Assembly: GCA_018375675.1 (NCBI GenBank)
Contig: JAHACW010000008.1
Coordinates: forward strand, 1-53,800
Reading direction: 5' to 3'
Length of the DNA: 53,800 bases
Source: Actinomyces sp.
GTDB lineage: Bacteria; Actinomycetota; Actinomycetes; Actinomycetales; Actinomycetaceae
Shown here: piece by piece, positions 9,276-18,853 of the stretch
How positions within the stretch are numbered: the first letter of the stretch is position 1
How the letters are laid out: the number at the start of each line of letters is the position of its first letter
Notes under the pieces: model-generated
What the model was told of the DNA's origin: nothing
Databases searched by the model: none
The model's input: the letters and a program-made list of their open reading frames with translations, nothing else
Position numbers and translations under genes: made by a program

Positions 9276-9925
9276 CAGTGTGCCTCCTCGGCGACTCGTA
9301 CCGTCTTGAGGGAGGGGTCGTCGGGGCGGCGGCTCGCCACCCAGTCAACCTGGGCGGCGGTGGGGCCGGTGACTTCCCCGCGGTAGTAGTCGATGTCGTT
9401 CTTACCCTCGACCATGGGGTGGGGCGCTGCGAGCATGCCGTCAGCGAGCGGGACCAGGAGGTCTTCCTTCTCGTAGATGTCGTCCTCGCGGGTGTACTTG
9501 GCGATTTCGAAGTCGTTCGTCATCGTCAGGGCGCGCGTGGGGCACGCCTCGATGCACATACCGCAGAAGATGCAGCGCAGGTAGTTGATCTGGTAGACGC
9601 GGCCGTAGCGCTCGCCCGCAGAGTACTGCTCCTCGGGCGTGTTCGAGGCGGCCTCGACGAAGATCGCGTCAGCGGGGCACGCCCAGGCGCACAGCTCGCA
9701 GCCGACGCACTTTTCCAGGCCGTCGTCGTAGCGGTTGAGCTGGTGACGACCGTGGAAGCGGGGCATGACGCGCGCGGGTTCGCGCGGGTACTGCTCGGTG
9801 ACGGTGGGCCGGAAGAAGGAAGCCATGGTGACTCCGTAGCCGGCCATAGGCGCGACGAACTGGGCGAACGCACCCTTGGGGTCATGCTCGAAGAGCATTT
9901 CCTCGTCGGTGGTCTTCTCACTCAT
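9275..9925 (-). CDS. nuoI: NADH-quinone oxidoreductase subunit I (2x[4Fe-4S])
   Basis: Peripheral-arm ferredoxin-like subunit of complex I, 216 residues, carrying clusters N6a and N6b between the NuoG side and NuoB. Both CxxCxxCxxxCP motifs are intact: Cys 73, 76, 79, 83 in [12 protein letters not shown] and Cys 118, 121, 124, 128 in [13 protein letters not shown] chose the ATG at 9925, with AAGGAG upstream, which overlaps the nuoH stop by eight bases. A longer frame to 10006 would run deep into nuoH and adds an Arg/Pro-rich leader without family similarity. The C-terminus extends about 60 residues beyond the second cluster, as in actinobacterial homologues. Confidence 0.95.
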   Translation of the reverse strand: MSEKTTDEEMLFEHDPKGAFAQFVAPMAGYGVTMASFFRPTVTEQYPREPARVMPRFHGRHQLNRYDDGLEKCVGCELCAWACPADAIFVEAASNTPEEQYSAGERYGRVYQINYLRCIFCGMCIEACPTRALTMTNDFEIAKYTREDDIYEKEDLLVPLADGMLAAPHPMVEGKNDIDYYRGEVTGPTAAQVDWVASRRPDDPSLKTVRVAEEAH

Positions 9926-11246
9926 CGGTGGACTCCTTCGGGCTGTCGATTGCCGCGGCCGGGGCAAGCTCGCCCTCAATGGTGGCGAGGCCGCGCGGCG
10001 AGGCAACGGGGGTCTGTCCGGGCAGCGGCGGGACGGGGAATCCGTCCTCGAAGCCGGTGTATTCGCGCTCGGAGGCGGGGATCTCCTCGGGCTCGCCCTT
10101 GTCGGTGAGCCAAATGATCGCCAGGGCGATCAGGAAGAGGACGCCGACGCCTCCGAAGAGAACGTGGTTGGGCAGCTGCACGAACTGGGTGATGCCGCGC
10201 ACCAGGGTGACGAGCACGAGCCAGCCCAGGGCGATGGGCATGAGGCGCTTCCAACCGAGGTTCATGAACTGGTCGTAGCGGAAGCGCAGCAGCGTGGCGC
10301 GCGTCCAGATCATCAGGAACATGAAGAACCAGATCTTCAGGAAGAACCACAGCAGGCCCCACCAGCCCGAGTTGAGGAACTCGACGTGGGAGAGCGGCCA
10401 CGGGGCGTGCCATCCGCCGGCGAACATCGTGGTGGCCACGGCCGAAACGTTGAGCATGTTGACGTACTCGGACAGGTAGTACCAGCCGAACTTCATCGAC
10501 GAGTACTCGGTCATGTGGCCGGCGACGATCTCGCCTTCTGCCTCGGGGAGGTCGAAGGGAAGACGGTTGACTTCACCGACGGCGCTGATGCAGTAGATGA
10601 CGAATGCCGGGAACAGGGTGAATGCCCACCAGAACTGCCCCTGAGCTGCGACGATCTGCGAGGTGGACATGGAGCCCGACATGAGGAACACGCTCACGAG
10701 GGACAGGCCCATGGCCAGTTCGTAGGAGATGACCTGCGCGGAGGAACGCACGGCGCCGTACAGCGGCAGGGTCGAGCGGGTCGACCAGCCACCCAGGACG
10801 ATGCCGTACAGGCCCAGCGAGGCGATCGCCAGGATGTAGAGCGAGGCGACGGGCATGTCGGCCAGCTGCAGCGGCGTCGAGATGTCACCGATCTTCACGT
10901 TCGGGCCCATCGGGATAACCGCGTAGACACTGAACGCTGCGAACGCGGCGATCGCGGGGGCCAGGAAGTACAGGAACCTCTCGGCCCGGCGGGTCCACAT
11001 GTCCTCCTTGAAGAGGAGCTTGCCGGCGTCCGCAAACGCCTGGAACAGGCCGAGGGGGCCCGCGACGTTCGGGCCGGGACGCGTCTGCATGCGGCCCAGG
11101 CCTCGGCGCTCGACCCACAGGGCCAGCAGCACGTTGGCGATCAGGAAAACAATGATGAACACGGCCTTGATGAGGCTGAGCCACCAGGTTTCGTGGCTGA
11201 AGTCCGCGGCGGTGTACTCCGGGACTGCGAAGGGTGCGAGTGTCAT
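9918..11246 (-). CDS. nuoH: NADH-quinone oxidoreductase subunit H
   Basis: Membrane subunit of complex I forming most of the quinone chamber (ND1 homologue), 442 residues. Characteristic segments are [20 protein letters not shown] near the N-terminus, [20 protein letters not shown] with the acidic quinone-site loop, and [20 protein letters not shown]. The start ATG overlaps the nuoG stop as ATGA; a longer frame to 11342 adds an Arg-rich leader inside nuoG and is rejected. The last ~70 residues are a hydrophilic extension, a known feature of actinobacterial NuoH. Confidence 0.95.
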   Translation of the reverse strand: MTLAPFAVPEYTAADFSHETWWLSLIKAVFIIVFLIANVLLALWVERRGLGRMQTRPGPNVAGPLGLFQAFADAGKLLFKEDMWTRRAERFLYFLAPAIAAFAAFSVYAVIPMGPNVKIGDISTPLQLADMPVASLYILAIASLGLYGIVLGGWSTRSTLPLYGAVRSSAQVISYELAMGLSLVSVFLMSGSMSTSQIVAAQGQFWWAFTLFPAFVIYCISAVGEVNRLPFDLPEAEGEIVAGHMTEYSSMKFGWYYLSEYVNMLNVSAVATTMFAGGWHAPWPLSHVEFLNSGWWGLLWFFLKIWFFMFLMIWTRATLLRFRYDQFMNLGWKRLMPIALGWLVLVTLVRGITQFVQLPNHVLFGGVGVLFLIALAIIWLTDKGEPEEIPASEREYTGFEDGFPVPPLPGQTPVASPRGLATIEGELAPAAAIDSPKESTDE

Positions 11247-13804
11247 CGTGCCACCTCCTGCGTGGCGCGCAGGGTCGCGACGGTGCCGGCACCGCCGAGG
11301 TTTTCGTGAATAACGGAGCCGGTCGAGCACTCGGGCACCCACGCGACGGCGTCGGGCAGGTCCGCGATGGCGGCCGGGAGGGTGACGCTGCCGCGCTCAG
11401 TTTCGAGCGTCGCGTCGGCGCCGGGGGCGATGCCAGCGGCGGCCAGCGTCGCGGCCGAGGCCAGGAGGACGGGGCGGCGGGCCGAACCGGCCAGCCACGG
11501 GGCGCCATCCTGGAGACGACCGGCGTCGATCATCGGCTTATGGGAGGCCAGGACGACCTGTCCCTTGCCGGCGGCTGCGGGAGCCTGCGCCGACACCGGG
11601 GCGAACTCCTGCGGGGCGCCGTCCCACTCCATGAGGGGGTTGACTTCCTCGTAGAGGTCGGCCAGGGCGGTGATGCCCAGGTCGAGGTCGAACTCTTCGG
11701 TGAGGCGCACGAGCACGTCGCGGTCCGTGAGGGACGTCGCCGAGCGGGCCTGGCCGAAGGGGCGCAAGCGGCCTTCCCAGTTGATGTAGGTGCCGTTCTT
11801 CTCGACCGCGGGAGCCACCGGCAGGACGACGTCCGCGCGATCGGTGATCTCCGAGGCGCGAACCTCGAGCGACACGAGGAAGGGAACCTCTTCGAGGGCC
11901 TCGCGCACGGCGGCGGGCTCGTCGAAGTCGCGCACGTCCACGCCACCGACGACGAGAGCCTGAAGCTCACCGGAGGCGGCAGCCTCGATCATCTGCTCGG
12001 CGTCGAGGCCACGGGCGGGCAGCTCGCCCCAACCCAGGGACTGTGCCCCGGCCTCGTCGAGGCCGCGGCCGAAGGGAAGCAGACCCGGAAGGAGGCCGGC
12101 CTCGATGGCTGCGCGGTCACCGGCGCGACGCGGGACCCACGCGAGGCGGGCACCCGTGCGCTCGGCCAGAGCGACGACGGCGGAGAGCAGGCCGGGGGTC
12201 TGCGCGGCGCGCTCGCCCACGAGGATGATGCCGCCGGACAGCGCCTCGGCAACGTCGGCGTATGCGCCGCCTGCCGCGATCGCCTCCACCACGCCCGGCT
12301 CGGAACCGGGGGCGGCGTGCAGGAGGCGAGCCTTCATCTTGCGCGAACCCGCAGAGGTGAAGGGCGCGACGGTCGCGACCTTCAGGCCCGACTTACGCGT
12401 GGCCTTACGCAGGCGCAGGAACATGGCGCCGCACTCGTCCTCGGGCTCGAGGGCGACCAGCAGCACCTGACCGGCGCTCTCCAGGTCCGCGTACGTGGTC
12501 TCGAGGCCGGAGCCCGCCACGTGCGAGGCCAGGAACGAACGCTCTTCTTCGCTGGAGCGACGCGAGCGGAAGTCGATCGAGTCGGAACCGACGACGGTGC
12601 GCGCGAACTTCGACCATGCCCAGGCGTCCTCGAAGGTCAGGTGGCCGCCGGGCAGGAAGCCCACGGACGAACCCGCCTGCTCGAGGCCCTCACGGACGCG
12701 GTCGAGCGCGTCGGACCAGGAGGTGGGAACCAGCTCGCCGTCCTCGCGAACGAGCGGGGTGGTCAGGCGATCGACCTTGTCCCATTCGAAGGCGAAGCGG
12801 TCCTTGTCGGTGATCCACTCTTCGTTGACCTCGGGGTCGTTGCCGCTCATGCGACGCACGACCTCGCCGCGGCGCACGTCCTGGCGGATCGCGGAGCCCG
12901 ACGCGTCGTGCTCGGTCACGGCCGCCGTCGACACGAGGTCGAAGGGACGCGCGCGGAAGCGGTAGGACGCGGCGGTCAGGGCGCCGACCGGGCAGATCTG
13001 GATGATGTTGCCCGAGAAGTAGGATGCGAAAGCGCGGCCCGACACGTCGCGCTCGGCGACGGAGAGCTCACCCTCGTTGATGGAACCAACGATCGCGTCC
13101 GTGCCGTACGGGGACGACAGGGACGAGGTCGAGGCCTCCTTGGCCTTCGGGTCGAAGAAGTCGAGCGTGGTCGAGTCGAAGCCGCCGACCTGCTCGCCCA
13201 TGAAGTAGTGGTGCTCCGTGGGGGCGGTGCCGCCGCCACGACCCTGCAGGTCCATGAACACGTCGCCCGAGATCTCCTTGCCGAAGCGCACGCAGCGCTG
13301 GCACAGGATGCAGCGCTCGCGATCCAGCAGGATCTGGGAGGTCAGGCGCAGCGGCTTCTTGAACGTGCGCTTGGCGTCGGTGAAGCGGGACTTGCCGCGG
13401 CCCTCTGTCAGTGCCTGGTTCTGCAGGGGGCACTCGCCGCCCTTGTCGCAGACCGGGCAGTCGAGCGGGTGGTTGATGAGCAGGAACTCCATGACGCCGC
13501 GCTGGGCGCGGTCGACAACCTCGGAGGTGTGCTGCGTCTTGACGACCATGCCCGGGGTGACGGTCTGTGCACACGAGGGCTGGGGCTTGGGCATGAAGCG
13601 CAGCTCGCCCGTGTTGCGGTCGGGCATGCCGACCTCCACGAGGCACTGGCGGCATGCGGCCACCGGGGCCAGCAGCGGGTGGTCACAGAAACGCGGGATC
13701 CGGATGCCGGCCTGCTCGGCCGCGCGGATCACGAGCGTGCCCTGGGGGACAGAAACCTGAACGTCGTCGATGGTGACGTCGATCATGTTGGGTGCGTCGC
13801 TCAT
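11243..13804 (-). CDS. nuoG: NADH-quinone oxidoreductase subunit G, lacking the N7 cluster ligands
   Basis: Largest peripheral subunit of complex I, 853 residues. The N-terminal ferredoxin-like region has the N1b [2Fe-2S] cysteines (FCDHPLLAPVAACRQC and the later SC), the His-Cys set HPLDCPVCDKGGEC of N5, and CILCQRC plus ICPVGAL of N4. It is followed by a molybdopterin-oxidoreductase-like domain that carries no cofactor in this family. Where many bacterial NuoG proteins have the CxxCxxxCx27C set for cluster N7, this protein has Thr297, Asp300, Ser304 and Thr332 in an otherwise conserved framework (EH-ASG ... DPEVNEEW.-DK). The C-terminal part is divergent. Stop/start overlaps at both ends place it firmly in the operon. 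Confidence 0.93.
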   Translation of the reverse strand: MSDAPNMIDVTIDDVQVSVPQGTLVIRAAEQAGIRIPRFCDHPLLAPVAACRQCLVEVGMPDRNTGELRFMPKPQPSCAQTVTPGMVVKTQHTSEVVDRAQRGVMEFLLINHPLDCPVCDKGGECPLQNQALTEGRGKSRFTDAKRTFKKPLRLTSQILLDRERCILCQRCVRFGKEISGDVFMDLQGRGGGTAPTEHHYFMGEQVGGFDSTTLDFFDPKAKEASTSSLSSPYGTDAIVGSINEGELSVAERDVSGRAFASYFSGNIIQICPVGALTAASYRFRARPFDLVSTAAVTEHDASGSAIRQDVRRGEVVRRMSGNDPEVNEEWITDKDRFAFEWDKVDRLTTPLVREDGELVPTSWSDALDRVREGLEQAGSSVGFLPGGHLTFEDAWAWSKFARTVVGSDSIDFRSRRSSEEERSFLASHVAGSGLETTYADLESAGQVLLVALEPEDECGAMFLRLRKATRKSGLKVATVAPFTSAGSRKMKARLLHAAPGSEPGVVEAIAAGGAYADVAEALSGGIILVGERAAQTPGLLSAVVALAERTGARLAWVPRRAGDRAAIEAGLLPGLLPFGRGLDEAGAQSLGWGELPARGLDAEQMIEAAASGELQALVVGGVDVRDFDEPAAVREALEEVPFLVSLEVRASEITDRADVVLPVAPAVEKNGTYINWEGRLRPFGQARSATSLTDRDVLVRLTEEFDLDLGITALADLYEEVNPLMEWDGAPQEFAPVSAQAPAAAGKGQVVLASHKPMIDAGRLQDGAPWLAGSARRPVLLASAATLAAAGIAPGADATLETERGSVTLPAAIADLPDAVAWVPECSTGSVIHENLGGAGTVATLRATQEVAR

Positions 13805-15105
13805 CGGCCACCTCCTCGCGCGTAGTTAGCGGACGCCTCGTAGGGGAAAAGCTTGCGGGCGGGCGTGGTGAGGCCGGCCTCGAACTCGTCGCGGAAGCGC
13901 TTGATGCCCGACATGATCGGGGTTGCTGCGGCGTCGCCGAGCGGGCAGAAGCTACGGCCCGCGATGTTGTGTGCGATCTCGTCGAGCAGGTCGACGTCGC
14001 CGGGGCGACCCTCGCCTCGCTCGAGACGCAGCATGATTTGCTTCATCCAGTAGGTGCCTTCGCGGCAGGGCGTGCACTTACCGCAGGATTCGTGCTGGTA
14101 GAACTCGGACCAGCGGGTGATGACGCGGACGACCGAGACGGTCTCGTCGAACACCTGCAGGGCTCGCGTACCCAGCATCGAACCGGCCGCACCCACGGAC
14201 TCGTAGTCGAGGGGCGTGTCCAGCTCGTCTTCGGTGAAGATCGGGGTGGAGGAACCGCCGGGGGTCCAGAACTTCAGCTTGTGGCCGTCGCGAATGCCGC
14301 CCGCCATCTCGATGAGCTCGCGCATCGTGATGCCGAAGGGGGCCTCGAACTGGCCGGGGTTGTTCACGTGACCCGACACGGAGAAGATGCCGTGTCCCTT
14401 GGACTTTTCGGTGCCCATCGAGGCGAACCACTCGGGCGAGTTGCGGAAGATACCCGCCACCTGAGCGATGGTCTCGACGTTGTTGACGACCGTGGGACGG
14501 GCGTACAGACCGGCGACCGCGGGGAACGGGGGCTTGAGGCGCGGGTGGCCTCGACGTCCCTCGAGGGAGTCCAGCAGAGCCGTCTCCTCGCCGCAGATGT
14601 AGGCGCCGGCGCCCGCGTGAGCGGTGATGCGCAGGTCACCGAGCACACCGGCCTCGGTCGCCTCGCGCACGGCCTCCAGCAGGCGGCGGTACACGTGGGT
14701 GACCTCGCCGCGCAGGTAGACGAACGCGTGGTCGCAGCCAATGGCGCGCGACGTGATCGCGATGCCCTCAATGAGGACGTGCGGGTTGCCCATGATGAGC
14801 GGGATGTCCTTGCAGGTGCCCGGCTCGGACTCGTCGGCGTTCACCACGAGGTAGCGGGGGCCTCCGTCGGCCGGGGGCAGGAAGGACCACTTGAGGCCGG
14901 ACGGGAAGCCTGCGCCACCACGGCCTCGCAGACCGGAGTCCTTGACGGCCTGCACGATGTCGGCAGGCTCCATGGTGCGGGCCTTTTCGAGGCCCTGGTA
15001 GCCGCCGCGGCTCCGGTAGGAGTCCAGCGTCCAGGAACGCTCCTCTCCCCACCCGTTGGTGAGGATCGGGGTCAGCGGTCCGGGCGCAACGTATGCGGTA
15101 CTCAC
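13801..15105 (-). CDS. nuoF: NADH-quinone oxidoreductase subunit F (NADH/FMN site)
   Basis: NADH dehydrogenase subunit of complex I, 434 residues, which binds FMN and NADH and carries cluster N3. GRGGAGFP at residues 61-68 is the nucleotide-binding glycine-rich loop. VNADESEPGTCKD near residue 90 and GAGAYICGEETALLDSLEG near 170 are the FMN and NADH segments. N3 cysteines are at 341, 344, 347 (CGKCTPC) and 387 (SFCPLGD). Overlaps nuoE upstream and nuoG downstream by four bases each. Length is typical. Confidence 0.96.
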   Translation of the reverse strand: MSTAYVAPGPLTPILTNGWGEERSWTLDSYRSRGGYQGLEKARTMEPADIVQAVKDSGLRGRGGAGFPSGLKWSFLPPADGGPRYLVVNADESEPGTCKDIPLIMGNPHVLIEGIAITSRAIGCDHAFVYLRGEVTHVYRRLLEAVREATEAGVLGDLRITAHAGAGAYICGEETALLDSLEGRRGHPRLKPPFPAVAGLYARPTVVNNVETIAQVAGIFRNSPEWFASMGTEKSKGHGIFSVSGHVNNPGQFEAPFGITMRELIEMAGGIRDGHKLKFWTPGGSSTPIFTEDELDTPLDYESVGAAGSMLGTRALQVFDETVSVVRVITRWSEFYQHESCGKCTPCREGTYWMKQIMLRLERGEGRPGDVDLLDEIAHNIAGRSFCPLGDAAATPIMSGIKRFRDEFEAGLTTPARKLFPYEASANYARGGGR

Positions 15106-15812
15106 TTCGCCTCTTCTCCCTTCGTGTCAGTGGCCTCGTCGGCGACCTCAACGGCAACCGGCTCGGTCCAGCCGTTCGCCGCGGCGATCTCGCGGCCCAG
15201 CAGGGTGGCGCGGCCCGCGGAGGGGCCTTCGTTCTCGTGGCCGTCCAGGAAGCCGGCCAGAACGCGCTCGTTCTCCTTGAACGTGGGGGCCACGATGGGG
15301 CCGCGCGTCGGGTGGATGTCGCGGCCGGCCTGGATATCGTCGATCATCGCCAGCGCCGACTCGGGGCTCTGGTTGTCGAAGAATTCCCAGTTGACCATGA
15401 CGACGGGCGCGTAGTCACACGCCGCGTTGCACTCGATGCGCTCGAGCGTGATCTTGCCATCTTCGCTGGTCTCGTCGCTTCCGACGCCGACCTTCTTGGA
15501 GACCTTTTCCCAGATCTCGTCGCCGCCCATGACGGCGCACAGCGCGTTCGTGCACACGCCCACCAGGTACTCACCGGTGGGGTGACGCTTGTACTGCGTG
15601 TAGAAGGTCGCGACGGCGCTGATCTCTGCGCGGGGCAGGTCCAGCGTGGCCGAGATGAAGTCGATGCCGTCCGGGCTGACGTAGCCGTCGACGGACTGGA
15701 TCAGGTGCAGCATCGGCAGCAGCGCGGAGCGCGAGTGACCGTCCGGGTAGCGGGCGATGATCTGCGCGGCGTCCGCCTGCAGGCGTGCCAGGGTGTCGGG
15801 TGTGTAGCTCAT
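15102..15812 (-). CDS. nuoE: NADH-quinone oxidoreductase subunit E
   Basis: 24-kDa-type subunit of complex I, 236 residues, binding the off-path [2Fe-2S] cluster N1a. The ligands follow the family pattern C-x4-C-x35-C-x3-C: Cys87, Cys92, Cys128 and Cys132. The N-terminal helical bundle region ([12 protein letters not shown]) precedes the thioredoxin-like domain. A C-terminal tail of about 60 residues beyond the usual fold is rich in Ala, Glu and Thr. ATG overlaps the nuoD stop (ATGA). Confidence 0.95.
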   Translation of the reverse strand: MSYTPDTLARLQADAAQIIARYPDGHSRSALLPMLHLIQSVDGYVSPDGIDFISATLDLPRAEISAVATFYTQYKRHPTGEYLVGVCTNALCAVMGGDEIWEKVSKKVGVGSDETSEDGKITLERIECNAACDYAPVVMVNWEFFDNQSPESALAMIDDIQAGRDIHPTRGPIVAPTFKENERVLAGFLDGHENEGPSAGRATLLGREIAAANGWTEPVAVEVADEATDTKGEEAK

Positions 15813-17155
15813 CGGTCAACGCCTCCGAGAACGGGGTCGATAGCGGCCAGTGCGACGACCACGTCGGCCAGCTGGCCGCCTTCGGTCATCATGGCCAGCG
15901 CTTGCAGGTTGGCGTACGAGGGGTCGCGGAAGTGCGCGCGGAACGGGCGAGTGCCGCCGTCGGAGACGAGGTGAACGCCCAGGATGCCCTTCGCGTGCTC
16001 GACGGTCTGGTAGACCTGGCCGGCGGGCACGTGGAAGCCCTCCGTGACGAGCTTGAAGTGGTGGATGAGGGACTCCATGGACTCCCCCATGATCTCGCGG
16101 ACGTGCTCGGCCGAGTTGCCCTGACCGTCAGTGCCGACCGCCAGGCGCGCGGGCCAGGCGATTTCGGGGTCGGCGACCATGGTGGGCGCGCCCTCGCACT
16201 GGTCCAGCTTGGCGAGAACCTGCCAGATGATGCGCATCGACTCGTAGCACTCGTCGAAACGGACCATCGTACGGTTGTAGACGTCCGACTTGTCGCGGGT
16301 GGGAACGTCGAATTCGAAGTTCTCGTAGCCGCAGTAGGGCTGGCTCTTGCGCAGGTCCAGGGGCAGGCCGGCGGCGCGGACGCCGGGGCCGGTGGTGCCG
16401 AGGGCCATGAGGCCGCTCAGCGGCATGACGGCCACGTCGCACAGACGCTTCTTGAAAATCGGGTTCTCCACGAGGATGTCCTGGAGCTCGCCGATGTCCT
16501 TGCGGGCCCGGCGCAGGCGGTCGCGGATGTAGTCCGTGGTGCCCTCGCCGATGTCCTGAACGACGCCGCCGGGGCGGATGTACTCGTGGTTCATGCGCAG
16601 GCCGGTGATGCGCTCGAAGATGCGCAGGATCTCCTCGCGGGCGCGGAAGCCGATCGTCATGATCGTCGTAGCACCCATCTCGTTACCGGTCGAGCCGATG
16701 GCGACCAGGTGCGAGGCGATGCGGCACAGCTCCATCATGAGGATGCGGATGAGGGAGGCGCGCTCGGGAATGTCCTCTTCGATGCCGAGGAGCTTCTCGA
16801 CGCCGAGGCAGTAGGCGGCCTCCTGGAAGAAGGGAGCAACGTAGTCCATGCGCGTGCAGTATGCGACGCCCTGGGCCCACGTGCGGTACTCCATGTTCTT
16901 CTCAATGCCGGTGTGCAGGTAGCCGGTGTCGACGCGGGTCTCGCGGACCTTTTCACCGTCGAGCTCGAGGATCAGACGCAGAACGCCGTGGGTCGCGGGG
17001 TGGACGGGGCCGAGGTTCACGACGATGCGCTCGGAGGTGATGGCCTCGATCTCGTGCAGGACGTCGTCCCAGTCGCCGCCCTGGGTGAGGACCTCGGGGA
17101 TGTCCTCGATGGGCAGGTCGGTCGCGCCGGCGGGCGCGTGGAAGGCGGTGGTCAT
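15809..17155 (-). CDS. nuoD: NADH-quinone oxidoreductase subunit D
   Basis: 49-kDa-type subunit of complex I, 448 residues, related to the large subunit of NiFe hydrogenases and forming the quinone-binding pocket with NuoB. The pocket segment [20 protein letters not shown], with the conserved His pair and the Leu-rich strand, is at about residue 53. [19 protein letters not shown] and the C-terminal GDGTRPFR-type motif ([20 protein letters not shown]) are also conserved. Its ATG and the nuoC stop share one base. Confidence 0.96.
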   Translation of the reverse strand: MTTAFHAPAGATDLPIEDIPEVLTQGGDWDDVLHEIEAITSERIVVNLGPVHPATHGVLRLILELDGEKVRETRVDTGYLHTGIEKNMEYRTWAQGVAYCTRMDYVAPFFQEAAYCLGVEKLLGIEEDIPERASLIRILMMELCRIASHLVAIGSTGNEMGATTIMTIGFRAREEILRIFERITGLRMNHEYIRPGGVVQDIGEGTTDYIRDRLRRARKDIGELQDILVENPIFKKRLCDVAVMPLSGLMALGTTGPGVRAAGLPLDLRKSQPYCGYENFEFDVPTRDKSDVYNRTMVRFDECYESMRIIWQVLAKLDQCEGAPTMVADPEIAWPARLAVGTDGQGNSAEHVREIMGESMESLIHHFKLVTEGFHVPAGQVYQTVEHAKGILGVHLVSDGGTRPFRAHFRDPSYANLQALAMMTEGGQLADVVVALAAIDPVLGGVDR

Positions 17156-17892
17156 CAGTTCACACTCCTACGAACGTCGGCGGAGGCAGTGACGGCTCCC
17201 TTGAATTCGACGGGGATGCCGCCCAGCGGGTAGTCCTTGCGCTGGGGGTGTCCGACCCAATCGTCGGGCATCGCGGTGCGCGTGAGCGAGGGGTGCCCGG
17301 TGAAGACGATGCCGATGAGGTCCCAGGTTTCGCGCTCCTGCCAGTCGTTTCCGGGGTAGACGGAGACGATGGAGGGGATGCGGGGGTCCTCGTCGGGGCA
17401 CGTGACCTCGAGGCGGATCATGCGGTTGTGCGTGATCGAGTACAGGGGGTAGATGGCGTGCAGCTCACGACCCTTGTCGAGGGGGTAGTGCGCGCCGTTG
17501 GTGCCCAGGCACATTTCGAAGCGCAGGTCCGCGTCGTCACGCAGGTACTTGGCGACGCGCACGATGTGCTCGCGGGCGATGAAGATGCCGAGCTGTCCGC
17601 GGTCGACGGTCACCTTTTCGATGACGTCGGCGACCTTGAGGCCGTCGGCGGCGATGAGCTCTTCGAGGACGTCAACGACCTGGTCGAACCAGCCGCCGTA
17701 GGGGCGGGAGGCCTCGCCGGGCAGGAAGGAGTCGGAGACCAGTCCGGAGAAGCCGGAGGTGGAGGAGTCGATGCCCGCGCCGAAGAGGCCCTCGCGGTGG
17801 GCGATGGGCTCGGGGAGGGCGAAACCGCGCTGCGACGAGGCCTGGGCGACCTCGGCGGACGCGTTGTCCTCGGGGATGGAAAGGTCGCTCAT
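17155..17892 (-). CDS. nuoC: NADH-quinone oxidoreductase subunit C
   Basis: 30-kDa-type subunit of complex I, 245 residues, a scaffold protein of the peripheral arm without cofactor. The C-terminal signature is clear: [20 protein letters not shown] followed by [19 protein letters not shown]. The N-terminal ~60 residues are variable and polar, as in other actinobacteria. Overlap of four bases with the nuoB stop gives tight coupling. Confidence 0.95.
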   Translation of the reverse strand: MSDLSIPEDNASAEVAQASSQRGFALPEPIAHREGLFGAGIDSSTSGFSGLVSDSFLPGEASRPYGGWFDQVVDVLEELIAADGLKVADVIEKVTVDRGQLGIFIAREHIVRVAKYLRDDADLRFEMCLGTNGAHYPLDKGRELHAIYPLYSITHNRMIRLEVTCPDEDPRIPSIVSVYPGNDWQERETWDLIGIVFTGHPSLTRTAMPDDWVGHPQRKDYPLGGIPVEFKGAVTASADVRRSVN

Positions 17893-18443
17893 GCGAGGAG
17901 TCCCTTCATCTGGTGGGTGGGGGTCGCCTCGAGGGCGGCCTGCTCGGCGCGGCGCGCGATCTCGCGGCGGTGGACGCCGAGGGGTTCCTTGCCGATCTGC
18001 TCACGCAGGACGAGGACCGCGTGGATGAGGGCCTCGGGGCGGGGCGGGCAGCCGGGCAGGTAGACATCAACGGGGACGATGTGGTCGCAGCCCTGGACGA
18101 CGGCGTAGTTGTTGAACACGCCGCCCGAGGACGCGCACGCACCCATGGAGATGACCCACTTGGGTTCGGGCATCGAGTCGTAGACGCGGCGGATAATGGG
18201 CGCCATCTTGTGCGAGACACGGCCCGACACGATCATCATGTCGGCGTGACGCGGCGAGGCACGGAAGACCTCAAGGCCGAAGCGCGACATATCGAAACGG
18301 GGGGTGCCGGCGGCCATCATCTCGATAGCGCAGCACGCCAGACCCATGGTGACGGGCCACTGGCTGTACTTGCGTGCAAGCCCGAGGACTTTTTCGACGC
18401 TGGTGAGCGCGATACCCGCGGGCAAGGATTCTTCAAGTCCCAC
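17889..18443 (-). CDS. nuoB: NADH-quinone oxidoreductase subunit B (N2 cluster)
   Basis: PSST-type subunit of complex I, 184 residues, which carries the terminal [4Fe-4S] cluster N2 that reduces quinone. The adjacent cysteines 37-38 ([10 protein letters not shown]), Cys103 (GACASSGG) and Cys132 ([10 protein letters not shown]) are all present. 22 bases separate it from nuoA. Length and motifs are standard. Confidence 0.96.
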   Translation of the reverse strand: MGLEESLPAGIALTSVEKVLGLARKYSQWPVTMGLACCAIEMMAAGTPRFDMSRFGLEVFRASPRHADMMIVSGRVSHKMAPIIRRVYDSMPEPKWVISMGACASSGGVFNNYAVVQGCDHIVPVDVYLPGCPPRPEALIHAVLVLREQIGKEPLGVHRREIARRAEQAALEATPTHQMKGLLA

Positions 18444-18465
18444 TTGTCTTTTCCTTACTTATATC

Positions 18466-18825
18466 TCAGTAGTCCAGGCCGCCGCGTCGCCATTCGTAGG
18501 CGTAGGGGACGCAGAGGGTGACCAGGAAGCTCATCATGACGACCAGTCCGAACAGGCCCAGCTGGTTGAAGCTGACGGCCCACGGGTACATGAACACAAC
18601 TTCGATGTCGAAGATGATGAACGTCATGGCGACCAGGTAGTAGCGCACCGGGAAGCGACCCTCGGTGAGGTGAGCGCTGGTCGGCTGGATACCGCACTCG
18701 TAGTTGTCGGCCTTGGTCTTGGACTTCTTGGTGGGGCCCAGGATCGCGGAGGCGCCCAGGCCTCCGAAGGCTAGTACGAGGGCAGCTGCCGACATGATGA
18801 GCAGCGGCACGTAGGGATTCGTCAT
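18466..18825 (-). CDS. nuoA: NADH-quinone oxidoreductase subunit A
   Basis: Small three-helix membrane subunit of complex I (ND3 homologue), 119 residues. The loop between helices 1 and 2 contains the conserved YECGIQP motif, including the Cys that moves near the quinone cavity, and is followed by RFPVRYYLVAMTFIIFDIEV with the acidic pair in helix 2. ATG with GGAGG upstream. First nuo gene, 28 bases after the reductase gene. Confidence 0.95.
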   Translation of the reverse strand: MTNPYVPLLIMSAAALVLAFGGLGASAILGPTKKSKTKADNYECGIQPTSAHLTEGRFPVRYYLVAMTFIIFDIEVVFMYPWAVSFNQLGLFGLVVMMSFLVTLCVPYAYEWRRGGLDY

Positions 18826-18853
18826 CGTTCCTCCCGGTTATCGGTGATGGTGG

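Noticed and set aside
9926..10006. Longer NuoI starting at 10006
   Set aside because: The added 27 residues are Arg/Pro-rich sequence inside nuoH; the ATG at 9925 has AAGGAG and gives the normal family start.
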